DNA from: Bacillota bacterium
Lineage (GTDB): Bacteria; Bacillota; Clostridia; Christensenellales; Aristaeellaceae
Direction: 5' to 3'
NCBI GenBank assembly: GCA_023413135.1
Contig: JAEZQK010000022.1
Span: 14,918-78,917 of the forward strand
DNA length: 64,000 nt
The position numbers and the translations under genes are program-made. A model generated the notes under the pieces. The model did not search any database and was not told where the DNA came from. It saw only the letters and a program-made list of their open reading frames with translations. This document shows, one piece after another, positions 21,891 through 32,095 of the stretch. The number at the start of each line of letters is the position of its first letter. Position 1 is the stretch's first letter.

Positions 21891-24800
21891 AACCCTGGAA
21901 ATCCAATTTAAAGCCGGTATGGCGGGGGTAAATGCCCAGCTAACATCTTTGAAAACCAAGCTTACCGGTATCGAGGGTAGCACGGCATCTGTGCAGCGTG
22001 GTTTTAGTGGTATAGGCACTGCTGTAAAGACCTTCCTTGGCGCTGCGATAATCCGAAAGGTTGGTCAGGTAGGTTCTGCCAGTCTTTCTATGGCCAACGA
22101 TGCTGTTGAAAGCGAGAACCTTTTTTCTGTGGCCATGAAAGGCATGGCTGGTGATGCACGGGCATGGTCCGAAGACCTGCAGGCCGCCCTGGGATTAAAC
22201 GCTTACGAACTGCGGAAGAACGTCGGCACGTTCAACACCGTGTTCACCAGCATGGGGCTGGGCACGGAAAAGGCCTATGAAATGTCCACGGGGCTTACTC
22301 AGCTTGCCGAGGATATGGCCAGCTTCTATAACCTGTCTGCTGATGATGCCTTTACCAAATTGAGTGCTGGCATCACTGGAGAGACGGAGCCCCTTAAGCG
22401 GCTTGGTATCCTGGTTGATGAAAATACAGTCAAGCAGTATGCGTATGCAAATGGCATAGCCAAGGCCGGGAAAGAGCTTACCCAGACGGAAAAGGTGCAG
22501 GCCCGGTATCTGGCTATCATGGCTCAAACCGCCAATGCTCAGGGCGACCTGGCCCGGACCATCGATAGCCCGGTCAACCAAACCCGAATGCTGAACAATA
22601 CGTTGGACCAAGTAAAGATCACACTAGGGCAGGCCTTCCAGCCGATTCAGTCCGTCGTGCTTCCGTTGTTAAGCAGCGCTGCCAAATCACTGCTGTTTGT
22701 GACCCAGGCGGCTAAAGTCTTCATGTTCCAACTAACCGGATTTTCCGGTGTCAACGCCCTGTCGGCTTTATCCGCGGATAAGTCCAGCAAGGCCCAGGAC
22801 GGCCTTGCCAAGAGCTTGAACCAAACAGCCAAGAATATGAAAAAAGCCGGCGGAGCGGCAAAGCAGGCCGCTAAAGACGGTAAGGTAGGCCTGAAGGCCT
22901 TCGATGAAATCAACAAGCTTACCGATGAAACCACAAAAGCCGGGGGTGGCGGAAAGCTTGATGAAATCGATGTGCCTGATACCACAGAGGCAGAAGGTTA
23001 TGCTGATGTGCTGGAAACCATCTCCCTAAAGGTGCAGGCTGCTGCTGATGCCATTCGTAAATTCTGGGATGGATTGCAAAACAGCATAGCGGCTGACGTG
23101 GTACGCGGGGCGGGGGACGCTGTAGGCTGGTTATGGGATAACGGCATCAAGCCGCTGGGCGAGTGGATTGCTGCGCATCCCACCACAATTGCCGATGGGT
23201 TGCTGGCCATTGGCGCCGCTGTTATCGTGTGGAACGTCGGCTTGAATTATGAAGTTTGGTTGACCGGGATTGCATCGGGGCTAAAGGCCATCGGCGGGGC
23301 AATTGCGGCCCATCCGGTGCTGTTCTCGCTGGCTGTATTGGCTGGCGGGCTTGTGTTACTATCGAGTGAAATCAAGCGGGCCAACGAGGAAGCGAAGGCT
23401 GAAGACCTTGCAAAGCGGTTTGGTGATCTTGCTTTGTCGATGGCAGAATTAAAAACCATTGCTGACACCATTACCACGCCGTTCGCTACGGCTGCTCAAG
23501 GCTTAATTTCCGACTTCAACAAAATCCGGCAGTCTGTTGCAGATTTGAAAGCCACCATCACCGCCAACAATAAGCTGATATATGCTTACACAATAACCGC
23601 CAAACCCTTGACGGATGACCAGAAAAAGGCCCTTGTTGCCAGTGTACAAGAGCAGGTTGATAAGGGCATGTCTACGCTGGAAGGTGCTCAGGTGACCGCC
23701 AGCATGGCCTTGGAGGCACTGTTTGAAGGTTCTGGCGTGGATGGCAGTGAGATCGTTGCCCTGAACAAGGAAAACTGGGAAAAAGTCAAGCAAAAAGCGG
23801 CTGATCTTGGTGCGGAACTTCAAAAAGCCGTATCTGATGCATTGACCGATGGAACGATCACCGAAGAAGAGCAAAAAGGCATTCAGGTACTTCAAGCCAA
23901 GTATGCACAGATGATCGCCCAAGCTACTGATCCGGATACAGTCAAAGCCTTGGCCCAGATTCGTCGGTTGGGGTTGGATTTTTCAAAGGCCGAATTAACA
24001 CCTGATACCGTAAAGAACTTTAACGAAGCTTTGAACGCTCGAAAACAAGAAATGCTTGATAACGTAAATGCGTTAGGTCAAGCAGGCATTGATTACGCGG
24101 TAGGAATTGCAATAACAGCAAATCCCGAAATCGATGATCGTGAATTGGCGAAAGTCACAGAAAAAGCGGAAGCTGCCTTTGCTTCTCAGAAGCTCCAGGC
24201 AGAAATGGAAGTTGAGAAAGTCCGGATAAACGGTGTGCAGGGTCAGCTAAAAAAGGCCTATGGTGATGCTTTAAAGCAGGCAAAGCCTGCGGTTGACGTT
24301 TTGTCTAAAAACTGGATCAAGGAAGCACAAAGCGTTTTGCTCAATGAGGGCTGGTCGCAGGAATCCCTTGATACCCGAGCCGGACAGATAGCCCTTGCCC
24401 TGAAAGCAGAAGAAATGCTGCGTGCTGCTATGGAGGGCGTTAAATTGCCTGAGGAAGCGGCTCAAAGCAATATTCGTGAATTCCTCACAATGCTGGAACC
24501 TAATGTTACTGACTGGGAGCGCATGGCGGCAGAATATCGGGCACAAGGGCTTAAAGTGCCTTATGAATTGCAGAAAGGCATTAATGATTATTATGCCTTG
24601 CAGGCCGTCAGCATGTCGGCGGGAGATCTTGCAGATCTGGTTATTGATCAATTAGAAGGGCTTCCGAATAAATTCTCCGATCTTGGCACAGAAGCAGTCG
24701 ATCTGTTTAACCTTAACCTTTCTGCCGGCGGGGGTGGAGCGTATAACTCTGCCTCCGGAATTAAGTCTGAAGCAGAAAAGGGATTGTCTGGCGTCGCCTC

Positions 24801-25335
24801 TACGTTTGGTTCTTACGGTACAAACGCGGCAAGTTCTTTTGCTTCCAATCTCAATGCGTCTTCCGCTTTAAGCAAAATTGCAGATGCAGCAAAGTCCATT
24901 GCATCGAAGGCTGTATCAGTAGTTAAGAACATCCTCGGGATCCATTCTCCTTCCACTGTGTTTCGGGGTCTTGCACGCAATACAGGCGAAGGCTATATTT
25001 TAGAGCTTAGACGTATGATACCGGAGGTATCCGCAGTATCTGAAAAATTAGCTGGCGCTGTAATCGACCCTATGGGGGGTATCAATACAGACTTGCTGAA
25101 ACCAGGTGCTTATAGTATCACCACAAGCGCCACTCAGGCCTTACAGGTTGGATATGATGATCAGTCCACCGTACTGGCCGGAGCTGTGCAGCAGGCCACG
25201 ACTGCCGCTATAGCGCAGGTCATGGACAAGCTTCAAGTGCTGCTCCAGGTGGACGGGGAAACCTGGGGAAAAGGTACGATTAAGACCATCAACGATGCGC
25301 AAAGAAGAGCCGGCGAAATCCTTCTTGAGTTTTAG
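21874..25335 (+). CDS. Tape measure protein
   Basis: The product is 1153 aa, the largest in the tail module. The N-terminus is a helical/coil region with the tape-measure block SLSMANDAVESENLFSVAMKGMAGDARAWSEDLQAALGL and LSADDAFTKLSAGITGETEPLKRLGI. Hydrophobic segments occur near residues 440-500 (TIADGLLAIGAAVIVWNVGL; AHPVLFSLAVLAGGLVLLSSE). The C-terminal part has SIASKAVSVVKNILGIHSPSTVFRGLARNTGEGY, a common end motif. It sets tail length and helps in DNA ejection. The ATG overlaps the gpT end by 17 bases. Confidence 0.95.
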   Translation: MPTTLETLEIQFKAGMAGVNAQLTSLKTKLTGIEGSTASVQRGFSGIGTAVKTFLGAAIIRKVGQVGSASLSMANDAVESENLFSVAMKGMAGDARAWSEDLQAALGLNAYELRKNVGTFNTVFTSMGLGTEKAYEMSTGLTQLAEDMASFYNLSADDAFTKLSAGITGETEPLKRLGILVDENTVKQYAYANGIAKAGKELTQTEKVQARYLAIMAQTANAQGDLARTIDSPVNQTRMLNNTLDQVKITLGQAFQPIQSVVLPLLSSAAKSLLFVTQAAKVFMFQLTGFSGVNALSALSADKSSKAQDGLAKSLNQTAKNMKKAGGAAKQAAKDGKVGLKAFDEINKLTDETTKAGGGGKLDEIDVPDTTEAEGYADVLETISLKVQAAADAIRKFWDGLQNSIAADVVRGAGDAVGWLWDNGIKPLGEWIAAHPTTIADGLLAIGAAVIVWNVGLNYEVWLTGIASGLKAIGGAIAAHPVLFSLAVLAGGLVLLSSEIKRANEEAKAEDLAKRFGDLALSMAELKTIADTITTPFATAAQGLISDFNKIRQSVADLKATITANNKLIYAYTITAKPLTDDQKKALVASVQEQVDKGMSTLEGAQVTASMALEALFEGSGVDGSEIVALNKENWEKVKQKAADLGAELQKAVSDALTDGTITEEEQKGIQVLQAKYAQMIAQATDPDTVKALAQIRRLGLDFSKAELTPDTVKNFNEALNARKQEMLDNVNALGQAGIDYAVGIAITANPEIDDRELAKVTEKAEAAFASQKLQAEMEVEKVRINGVQGQLKKAYGDALKQAKPAVDVLSKNWIKEAQSVLLNEGWSQESLDTRAGQIALALKAEEMLRAAMEGVKLPEEAAQSNIREFLTMLEPNVTDWERMAAEYRAQGLKVPYELQKGINDYYALQAVSMSAGDLADLVIDQLEGLPNKFSDLGTEAVDLFNLNLSAGGGGAYNSASGIKSEAEKGLSGVASTFGSYGTNAASSFASNLNASSALSKIADAAKSIASKAVSVVKNILGIHSPSTVFRGLARNTGEGYILELRRMIPEVSAVSEKLAGAVIDPMGGINTDLLKPGAYSITTSATQALQVGYDDQSTVLAGAVQQATTAAIAQVMDKLQVLLQVDGETWGKGTIKTINDAQRRAGEILLEF

Positions 25336-25350
25336 GCAGGAGGTGGGCTG

Positions 25351-25698
25351 ATGATCAAGGTCAACGGCGCGAACATAAAAACGCCATCCAAATGCCAGGT
25401 CGGGATCTTCGACGTATCATCCAGCGCTGACCGGAACGCTCAGGGCGAAATCTTGATTGATCGGGTGGGTACGAAGCGAAAACTGGAAATGGAGTGGTCG
25501 GCGATGACGAACGCTGAAATGTCGGCCCTCCTTTCTACAGTAACTGCTGTATTTTTCAGTGTTACCTATCCAGATCCCGTTACAGGTGCAGCGCGTACCA
25601 TGACCGCTTACGTAGGAGACCGAACGGCCCCGGTGTACCGCATGGTTTCCGGGGTGCCGAGGTGGGAAGGTCTAAAGATGAATTTCATTGAGAAATAA
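25351..25698 (+). CDS. DUF6711-like small tail protein
   Basis: The product is 115 aa with AGGAGGTGG upstream. It begins MIKVNGANIKTPSKCQVGI and ends with YVGDRTAPVYRMVSGVPRWEGLKMNFIEK, as in the DUF6711 family found right after tape measure genes in Clostridia siphophages. A role in the distal tail or baseplate is inferred from position. Confidence 0.75.
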   Translation: MIKVNGANIKTPSKCQVGIFDVSSSADRNAQGEILIDRVGTKRKLEMEWSAMTNAEMSALLSTVTAVFFSVTYPDPVTGAARTMTAYVGDRTAPVYRMVSGVPRWEGLKMNFIEK

Positions 25699-25712
25699 GG
25701 AGGGGATGCACC

Positions 25713-28430
25713 ATGTACGCGAACAGCACGGCCTTTAAAACGGCCATGGCGCAGCCCTCCAGGACGCTTACTTGCCGGGGAACGCTGCTATCTCCGGCTG
25801 GTGTCATAACAAACCTGCCTGCCGTTCAGATTGTGGGCTGGCAGGTGGATGAATCCTGTGCTGATGCCGGGCTGCCTCTGGGTACAGTGCGGGCGGCAAA
25901 GGTGACGCTGCGGCTGGACAACAGCGGGAAAGCCTGGCTTGGCGTGTCGCTTGATGGGTATTTACTGACTCTTGAACAGGGCGTACTGGACGGTGCCACA
26001 TACCGCTACGCCCCCATTGGCCAGTATGTCATCGAATCCGGCCGGGCGCAGGAACAGGATACCGTGGCGATCTACACCGGCAGCGACCGGATGGCTGGTA
26101 CAATGCTAAAGCCTTTTTCAGACAATGTCGGCAACTACCCTCGTACCTTGCTGCAAATGGCGCAGGCCGTGGCTTCGCAGGCGCAGATCACTTTGGGCAC
26201 CACCAGCTTCACCAATTCGGGTGTGACAATCCCCAGCATGCCGGCATGGCCTGAAGGTGTAACCCGGCGTGATGTGATAGGGTATATCGCTTGCATCGCC
26301 AGTGGCTTTGCGCGTATTGGTCGGACAGGGAATCTTGAAATCATATCTATTGCCGTCGCTGTTGCTGCCACCATCGGCCCCGATAGATATAAAACCCTAG
26401 ATAAGCCCGGCAATACCTTTGGTCCGTTGAATACGATTTTTGTATCTGGGTATGGTGCGCCGGAAGGCACTTCAGCGAATAGGTACGCTGTCAATCCGGG
26501 TATAGTGGACAATTCCGCGAATTCCATCCAGATCGGTAATAATCCCTTGCTGGCGCACGGATCCTCAACACTGGCCACGCTGACAAGTAATATGCTTTCC
26601 GCCCTTGGCGGATTGGAAGTATCCGCTACTACTGTATCTTGGCAAGGTGATCCATCCTGGGAGTGCGGGGACCGGGTCCAGGTTATTGATTTACAAGGTA
26701 ACCCCGTCAAAACGATCATCACCAAGCAAGTGCTTACCTACGGGACCGGGTTTGGCATGCTATCATCCTGCGTTATTGATGGAGTGACAAAAGCAGACAG
26801 CCGGAACCGCTCTACAAAGGTTTTTACCCCTGACGGGAATGTGAACGCTGCCCGAGTGATCGGCCCCATGGATCTCATGCGGGTGTGGATGCGAGCCAGT
26901 GACAGCTTTGTGGATGCTGAAATCATCAACGGCAAGGGAACGCTGCGCGAAAACACAAACCCTGAAAGCCCATATTACGGCGCCACTTACGAAGGAGCGG
27001 GCTTCATCGCTTTTTCCAATCAGAAGGACGGTGAAGGCAATTGGATATGGCGTATTGGCCTCACTCCCCGCGGGATTGCCGGGGATCAGGTTTTTATAGA
27101 AACAGAGCATGGCGTTTATTTGAGCGCAAGCGGTGCTGTGCAGGAACTCGCTGAAGGCGTTGGCGCGGTGTCGGACAGCTTGGATGCCCTGGCCGATCAG
27201 GTAGACGGCAAATCCACCATATACTTTGGGGCTACTGAACCACCGCAAAAAGCGACCGGAGATTTCTGGTACAAAAATAATGTGAATCCTGTTATCGTGT
27301 ACCGCTGGTCCGGCAGTGCTTGGGTGAATGTTACCACCACGGTCCTTTCTGCCGCATTGCAGGCCGCCGCATCAGCGCAATCCACAGCCGACGGGAAGAT
27401 ACGTACATTTGCTCAAACAACTGCTCCCACCGGCATGACCGCTGCAGACGTTGGGGACTTATGGTTTGATACTGCCAACAATAATAAAGTATCCAGGTGG
27501 TCGGGCACGGCATGGCAGCTATATCAAGATACCCATAATGATGCCGCGGTGACGGCGCACGCAAATTCAATTGCAGCTCTCAATACAGCCGTAGGCGGAA
27601 AGACCACAATCTTCTACCAGCCCGGCCAGCCGACCGCTACAGCAACGGGTGACGTCTGGTATGATACCGACGCAAGCCCAGTTACCATAAAGCGCTGGTC
27701 AGGCTCGGCGTGGGTGGACATCACCACCGTAGCACTTGCACAGGCCCTTTCAGCGGCAGGCACGGCCCAGGCCACCGCTGATGGGAAGGTGCGGACATTC
27801 GCCCAGATTGACGCACCAACGGGCATGACGGCCACCGATGCAGGCGACCTATGGATAGACACCAACGACAGCAACAAGCTTTACCGCTGGTCCGGGAGTG
27901 CTTGGGTGGCGGTGCAGGATACCCACAATGATGCTGCTTTGGAACAGGTACAAACCGATGTAATCACAAATCTAGGCCTTACATCCGAGGCAATCAACGC
28001 TTCAGCGGCCCGCATCACCACCATTGAATCAGCATTGCCAGGCATGGCCACCAAGACCGAGGTTAACGCACAATTTGCCGTTGCGCAGTTGGATGTCAAC
28101 GGCTTATTCGTGCGCGTCGGAACCGCCGAAGGCAAAGTTTCGGGGCTGGAAAGCGACGCCACCAACCTTAAAAGCTTTAAGAACGTGCAAGAAACCGTCT
28201 TTAAGGTCACTCCTGAGGGGGCCGTGGTGGGCCAGACTGGCGTGCCAACGTCCGTGCTCGTTGCGGCTAACAGAGTTGCTATCAGGGATCAGTACAACAA
28301 TGAGGTCACAAAAATCACCGATAACAAAATGGAGATTGAAAACGCCGACATACGTAAACAAATGACGGTAGGTTTTGTGGCCCGTACAAAACTAGCTGAC
28401 GGCAGTTGTGGCGACAAATGGATAGGATAG
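25713..28430 (+). CDS. Large tail/baseplate protein with duplicated modules
   Basis: The product is 905 aa with AAGGAGG. Residues 1-350 resemble the hub part of siphophage tail proteins (SRTLTCRGTLLSPAGVI at the start, beta-rich, with TLLQMAQAVASQAQITLG). Residues about 495-745 hold two copies of a 125-residue unit, each made of two related halves marked by GDFWYK/GDVWYD/GDLWFD/GDLWID plus RWSGSAWV and TADGK(I/V)RTFAQ. Such repeats often bind glycans or form a spacer. The C-terminal 160 residues are helical, with coiled-coil character. It likely joins baseplate and fibre. Confidence 0.85.
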   Translation: MYANSTAFKTAMAQPSRTLTCRGTLLSPAGVITNLPAVQIVGWQVDESCADAGLPLGTVRAAKVTLRLDNSGKAWLGVSLDGYLLTLEQGVLDGATYRYAPIGQYVIESGRAQEQDTVAIYTGSDRMAGTMLKPFSDNVGNYPRTLLQMAQAVASQAQITLGTTSFTNSGVTIPSMPAWPEGVTRRDVIGYIACIASGFARIGRTGNLEIISIAVAVAATIGPDRYKTLDKPGNTFGPLNTIFVSGYGAPEGTSANRYAVNPGIVDNSANSIQIGNNPLLAHGSSTLATLTSNMLSALGGLEVSATTVSWQGDPSWECGDRVQVIDLQGNPVKTIITKQVLTYGTGFGMLSSCVIDGVTKADSRNRSTKVFTPDGNVNAARVIGPMDLMRVWMRASDSFVDAEIINGKGTLRENTNPESPYYGATYEGAGFIAFSNQKDGEGNWIWRIGLTPRGIAGDQVFIETEHGVYLSASGAVQELAEGVGAVSDSLDALADQVDGKSTIYFGATEPPQKATGDFWYKNNVNPVIVYRWSGSAWVNVTTTVLSAALQAAASAQSTADGKIRTFAQTTAPTGMTAADVGDLWFDTANNNKVSRWSGTAWQLYQDTHNDAAVTAHANSIAALNTAVGGKTTIFYQPGQPTATATGDVWYDTDASPVTIKRWSGSAWVDITTVALAQALSAAGTAQATADGKVRTFAQIDAPTGMTATDAGDLWIDTNDSNKLYRWSGSAWVAVQDTHNDAALEQVQTDVITNLGLTSEAINASAARITTIESALPGMATKTEVNAQFAVAQLDVNGLFVRVGTAEGKVSGLESDATNLKSFKNVQETVFKVTPEGAVVGQTGVPTSVLVAANRVAIRDQYNNEVTKITDNKMEIENADIRKQMTVGFVARTKLADGSCGDKWIG

Positions 28431-28442
28431 GAGGCGGATGCC

Positions 28443-31058
28443 TTGCCGACCTTACAATTTAACCTGACATCGTTCACCAACAAAAACGCTGACCTACGGG
28501 GCGGTGCTTCTTTTTCGGCTTACGCATCCGGGGCTGGTGTAGCCAATGCCATGGTCACGGCGGTGCGGCTGACCCTTAACAATATCCGAATCTATTCCAC
28601 TCAATGCTTCCTAGAACTGGTTAAGGGCAGCGGGATCGGTACGACTGCGAATTTTGCCCAAAACCCCAATATTCATAATCAAACGGTTTCCCTGATATCC
28701 TTTGCCTCTGCCCTTGCCCAGTCGGGCGACGGCCCGATTGTTTTCACGGTCAGGGCCAGCAGTGGCAGCACCGGCAACCTGATCAATCTCCGTGACAACG
28801 TAAGTGGCGTCCTGGAGACTGACTATTTTATTCCCCAGTCTGATTTTTCTTTGGACAAGGCCGAGCTCGACGCAGGACAGACGATCACAGCCACGATCAC
28901 GCCCACGCACCCAGACGCAGACCATGAAATTATATGGCGCTTCCAGACCGCCTATAAGGACTATTCGAGCATCCAGAGCGACAGTGCCAGCTATACAGCG
29001 CCTTTTGGCAAGTCATTGACTGTGCCTCTCACATGGTTGGACGCTATCCCAAATTCCGAATCTGGCTTAGCTACCGTCACCGTAAATACGTACATGGGCG
29101 GCGTGCTCACTGGGTCCGTTACGAAGCAATTCACGATCAAGGCCGGTGCTGCCATCGTACCCAACATATCCTCCCTGTCCGCTGCCCGAATCAACAATGG
29201 TGTACCGTCTGCCTGGGCTGAATATGTCCAGGGGATCAGCGGTGTGCAGCTTACGGCCAACGGTGTATCAGGTGTCTACGGGAGCAGCATCGTCGAAATA
29301 AAAATGACCGGTGGCGGCGTGACTGGATTTACAAGCCCGTATAGTACCCCTGCGATAAATGCTATAGGCACAGTCACGTTCACCTGCCAAGTGACGGATT
29401 CCAGGGGACGCAAAAAATCGGTGACGGTAAGCGTCACGTTCCGTGCCTACGATCCGCCCAGGATAGATTCCATTGATGCAATCCGCTGCAATTCGGACGG
29501 TACACCTAACGATTCTGGGACGTATGTCCTGGTAACGGCAAATTATACGATAGCAAGCGTAAACGGCAAAAACGCAGTTGCTTCCATGGTGACCTCCAGG
29601 CGGCCATATGTCGGCGGGGACTACACCCAAATATATACGACCATAAAAGGTTCTGGCGTTGCGTACGTAGCGGGGAGCGGCTTTGTTGCTGCCAATAGTT
29701 ATGTTGTAAGGGTCGGCATTACTGATGGATTGTATTATGTCGAAGCGACTGATATTGTACCCACGGAAAGCTGGCTGCTGCATTACAGGGTTGGTGGCCG
29801 TGGCGTTGCCATAGGCATGATTTCACAGCGTATTGATGCCTTTGAGGTAAACCCTGCTTGGGAAATCTACTACAAGGGGCAGACGCTGGATGCTCGTTTC
29901 GGGAACGTTGATACGTCTGGAATTCGGCAGGTGCCTTACGGCGGAACCGGTCTGGCCAGTGTGGCGTCAGGAAGCTATTTACGTGGGGCTGGAGTAGGCG
30001 CCTTGCAGCCGCGTACGCCTGCGCAGGTGCTTGCAGACATAGGGGCTGCTGCTGCTTTACACACCCACGTCAAGGCGAACATCTCTGACTTTGCTCACAC
30101 TCACCCGGTGGGGGAAATCACAGGAACGCTTCCCGTGGCAAGCGGTGGGACAGGATTGGTCAACGTACCGAGTGGCAATTATCTTAGAGGCGCTGGCACG
30201 GGTCCGCTTGCGCCTCGAACACCTGCACAGGTGCTTGCTGATATCGGGGCCGCTGCTGCCGTGCATGCACATGGAGCAGGCGATTTATCTGGTGTTTTGC
30301 CACTCACTGGCGGCACAATGACAGGCGCGATTGGTAACGGTTCCACGACGGATTTAATCATTGGCACGGGAGCACTTGAACAGCATGTAACATTCCAGCA
30401 CTGCGGCACTGGAGATCAGACTGTGTTTTTATATGGTGCTTCGCCTACTTCCGGGAATGTGATAGGTTTATGGGATGGAACAAATGCTCGTTCTGTTTGG
30501 GCTTACTCCGTTGCTGGAAGTTTTTCTATTAACAGACCTTTTGTTGTTAATGATAATAGTACATTAAGCGGAAATGTGACTATTAGGAATCCCACAGCCG
30601 GAGCGCGCACAACAATTTATCAGTATTCTAATGATACTACAGTACCTACAGATTTTAGATTCGGTGGCACTACAGGAGTATGGACTTTGACTGGGCGCGG
30701 TTCAGGCGAATCCTATATGGCGGGATTCTATAATTACAGTGCGGGTAAATACGCATTGCAACTATTTACAGATGGGTCTGCGCAAGTAAATGGAACATTT
30801 ACGGCTTACGCGGGATACCTCAAATCTGTTTCTTCCGGGAAATCAATACAGATCGGTTCATGGAATACAAGTTACTGTCATTACAACACTGATGCAGATG
30901 TTGGCCATTGGTTTAACAAGGGGATGCGCGTTGAAGGCGAGATATACGCTGGGCCTAGTTATAATAAGCGCGTATATCATGCCGGGAATCTTTTAGGCGG
31001 TCCTGGCATCCCCTCCGGAGGCGTGGACGGCGATATCTGGCTGCAACACGTTGCGTAA
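28443..31058 (+). CDS. Tail fibre / receptor-binding protein (DUF859-like)
   Basis: The product is 871 aa with a TTG start after GGAGG; the nearby ATG at 28438 is in a frame that stops after nine codons. The N-terminal two thirds are beta-rich repeats like DUF859 siphophage tail proteins (Ig-like stretches near residues 230-340 and the segment LLHYRVGGRGVAIGM near 450). Two copies of a module follow (YGGTGLASVASGSYLRGAG, TPAQVLADIGAAAALHTH, and GGTGLVNVPSGNYLRGAG, TPAQVLADIGAAAAVHAH), then a C-terminal tip of clearly lower GC. The tip is likely the receptor-binding end. Confidence 0.88.
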   Translation: MPTLQFNLTSFTNKNADLRGGASFSAYASGAGVANAMVTAVRLTLNNIRIYSTQCFLELVKGSGIGTTANFAQNPNIHNQTVSLISFASALAQSGDGPIVFTVRASSGSTGNLINLRDNVSGVLETDYFIPQSDFSLDKAELDAGQTITATITPTHPDADHEIIWRFQTAYKDYSSIQSDSASYTAPFGKSLTVPLTWLDAIPNSESGLATVTVNTYMGGVLTGSVTKQFTIKAGAAIVPNISSLSAARINNGVPSAWAEYVQGISGVQLTANGVSGVYGSSIVEIKMTGGGVTGFTSPYSTPAINAIGTVTFTCQVTDSRGRKKSVTVSVTFRAYDPPRIDSIDAIRCNSDGTPNDSGTYVLVTANYTIASVNGKNAVASMVTSRRPYVGGDYTQIYTTIKGSGVAYVAGSGFVAANSYVVRVGITDGLYYVEATDIVPTESWLLHYRVGGRGVAIGMISQRIDAFEVNPAWEIYYKGQTLDARFGNVDTSGIRQVPYGGTGLASVASGSYLRGAGVGALQPRTPAQVLADIGAAAALHTHVKANISDFAHTHPVGEITGTLPVASGGTGLVNVPSGNYLRGAGTGPLAPRTPAQVLADIGAAAAVHAHGAGDLSGVLPLTGGTMTGAIGNGSTTDLIIGTGALEQHVTFQHCGTGDQTVFLYGASPTSGNVIGLWDGTNARSVWAYSVAGSFSINRPFVVNDNSTLSGNVTIRNPTAGARTTIYQYSNDTTVPTDFRFGGTTGVWTLTGRGSGESYMAGFYNYSAGKYALQLFTDGSAQVNGTFTAYAGYLKSVSSGKSIQIGSWNTSYCHYNTDADVGHWFNKGMRVEGEIYAGPSYNKRVYHAGNLLGGPGIPSGGVDGDIWLQHVA
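29934..30290 (+). repeat. Tandem coding repeat in the tail fibre gene
   Basis: The two modules code for near-identical blocks GGTGL..V.SG.YLRGAG.G.L.PRTPAQVLADIGAAAA.H.H. They sit between the N-terminal DUF859-like part and the tip and probably form the fibre shaft. Confidence 0.75.
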
Positions 31059-31088
31059 CAATGAAATTGCGGAGGGTGGTGGTCCAAG

Positions 31089-31655
31089 CTGTTCTATACA
31101 ATTTTCTCCGCACAGGCGTCCAGCGACTTCATTGTTGACAGCAACCCTAGCGGAAGTGGCGTCATATATAACCTCATAAAGGAGCCTTCAAATTACCCGT
31201 CAAACATCTTGATCCCGTGGGGGGCCTTGATCCGTGAAGTAGAGTTCTTCATCACGGATACCTACCAGTATTCCAGTCATCGATATGCAAAGGTGATGCA
31301 TACGGAATTCGCAGAGGATATGGGAGCACGGTTTACGACGTCCGGGGCAAGTGCATCAACCAACGTACACGAAGAACTGTCAAAATACTTATACAACGAC
31401 AGAAAATTCTACATGAACGACAGCGGAATCCCGATAAGGATCAGAGGAGATGGTAACGACAGCGGGTATAGTGCTGGTTCTGTGTTTCGTATTCTGTCGG
31501 GCGCATGGATACAGTTGATCGTAAGTTGGGACTTGCCAATTCAGCCGTGGCAAAAAGCAAGCGGTGTATGGGGCAAACGCCTGTTCTGGAACAAGCAAAA
31601 CGCGGTCTGGTATCGCACACACGCACATCAAAAAGTGGGAGGTGTTTGGAAATGA
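31089..31655 (+). CDS. Hypothetical phage tail-associated protein with unclear start
   Basis: The frame codes for LFYTIFSAQASSDFIVDSN, SGSGVIYNLIKEPSNYPSNI and so on to KVGGVWK, about 188 aa. No ATG, GTG or TTG lies at the natural beginning: the frame opens at 31065, a GGAGGG site stands at 31071-31076, and CTG 31089 is the only start-like codon nearby. ATG 31061 is in another frame and stops after about 25 codons. Either a CTG start is used, TTG 31209 gives a shorter protein, or a one-base error or frameshift separates ATG 31061 from the rest. The product follows the fibre gene and is beta-rich; function unknown. Confidence 0.5.
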   Translation: MFYTIFSAQASSDFIVDSNPSGSGVIYNLIKEPSNYPSNILIPWGALIREVEFFITDTYQYSSHRYAKVMHTEFAEDMGARFTTSGASASTNVHEELSKYLYNDRKFYMNDSGIPIRIRGDGNDSGYSAGSVFRILSGAWIQLIVSWDLPIQPWQKASGVWGKRLFWNKQNAVWYRTHAHQKVGGVWK

Positions 31656-32095
31656 TGGGTAAGCAAAGGACGAAGATCATTGCAGGTGATCAAATTATCT
31701 CGGAGGTCGATATACTGGCTAACGAGGAATATTACGAAGGTAAAGCGCGGCCTACGCTTTGCGTTGTATCTGACTTCCCGTTAACCGACGATCAGATCAA
31801 TGCAATGGTTGCCAACGACTGGCATCTGATGGAGCAGGACAAGGATGGCGTCGAAGTTGAAAAAGACGTGCGCAGGGGATACAATGCTGTTTTTAGTTAT
31901 CAGACCGTGTTTGTTCAGGTCGAAACACCGGATGAACGCGAGGCGGCCCTACGTCAAAGAATCGCGGAACTCGAAGCGGCAAATGCTGCCGTCGAGGGTG
32001 CGCTTTTCACTTTACAAAAACAAGTTACGCCCATTACGAAAGGAGAGACCGAAAATGACCTTGGACAGTCAGCAGCAGAAGAACCAACTCTTTAA
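31652..32095 (+). CDS. Hypothetical phage protein with C-terminal coiled coil
   Basis: The product is 147 aa from ATG 31652 with GGGAGGTG upstream, overlapping the previous stop. Residues 1-90 look like a small mixed domain (SEVDILANEEYYEGKARPTLCVVSDFPLTDDQINAM). Residues 95-130 form a coiled coil (EREAALRQRIAELEAANAAVEGALFTLQ). Position after the fibre suggests a tail-fibre assembly chaperone, but no motif proves it. Confidence 0.6.
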   Translation: MMGKQRTKIIAGDQIISEVDILANEEYYEGKARPTLCVVSDFPLTDDQINAMVANDWHLMEQDKDGVEVEKDVRRGYNAVFSYQTVFVQVETPDEREAALRQRIAELEAANAAVEGALFTLQKQVTPITKGETENDLGQSAAEEPTL

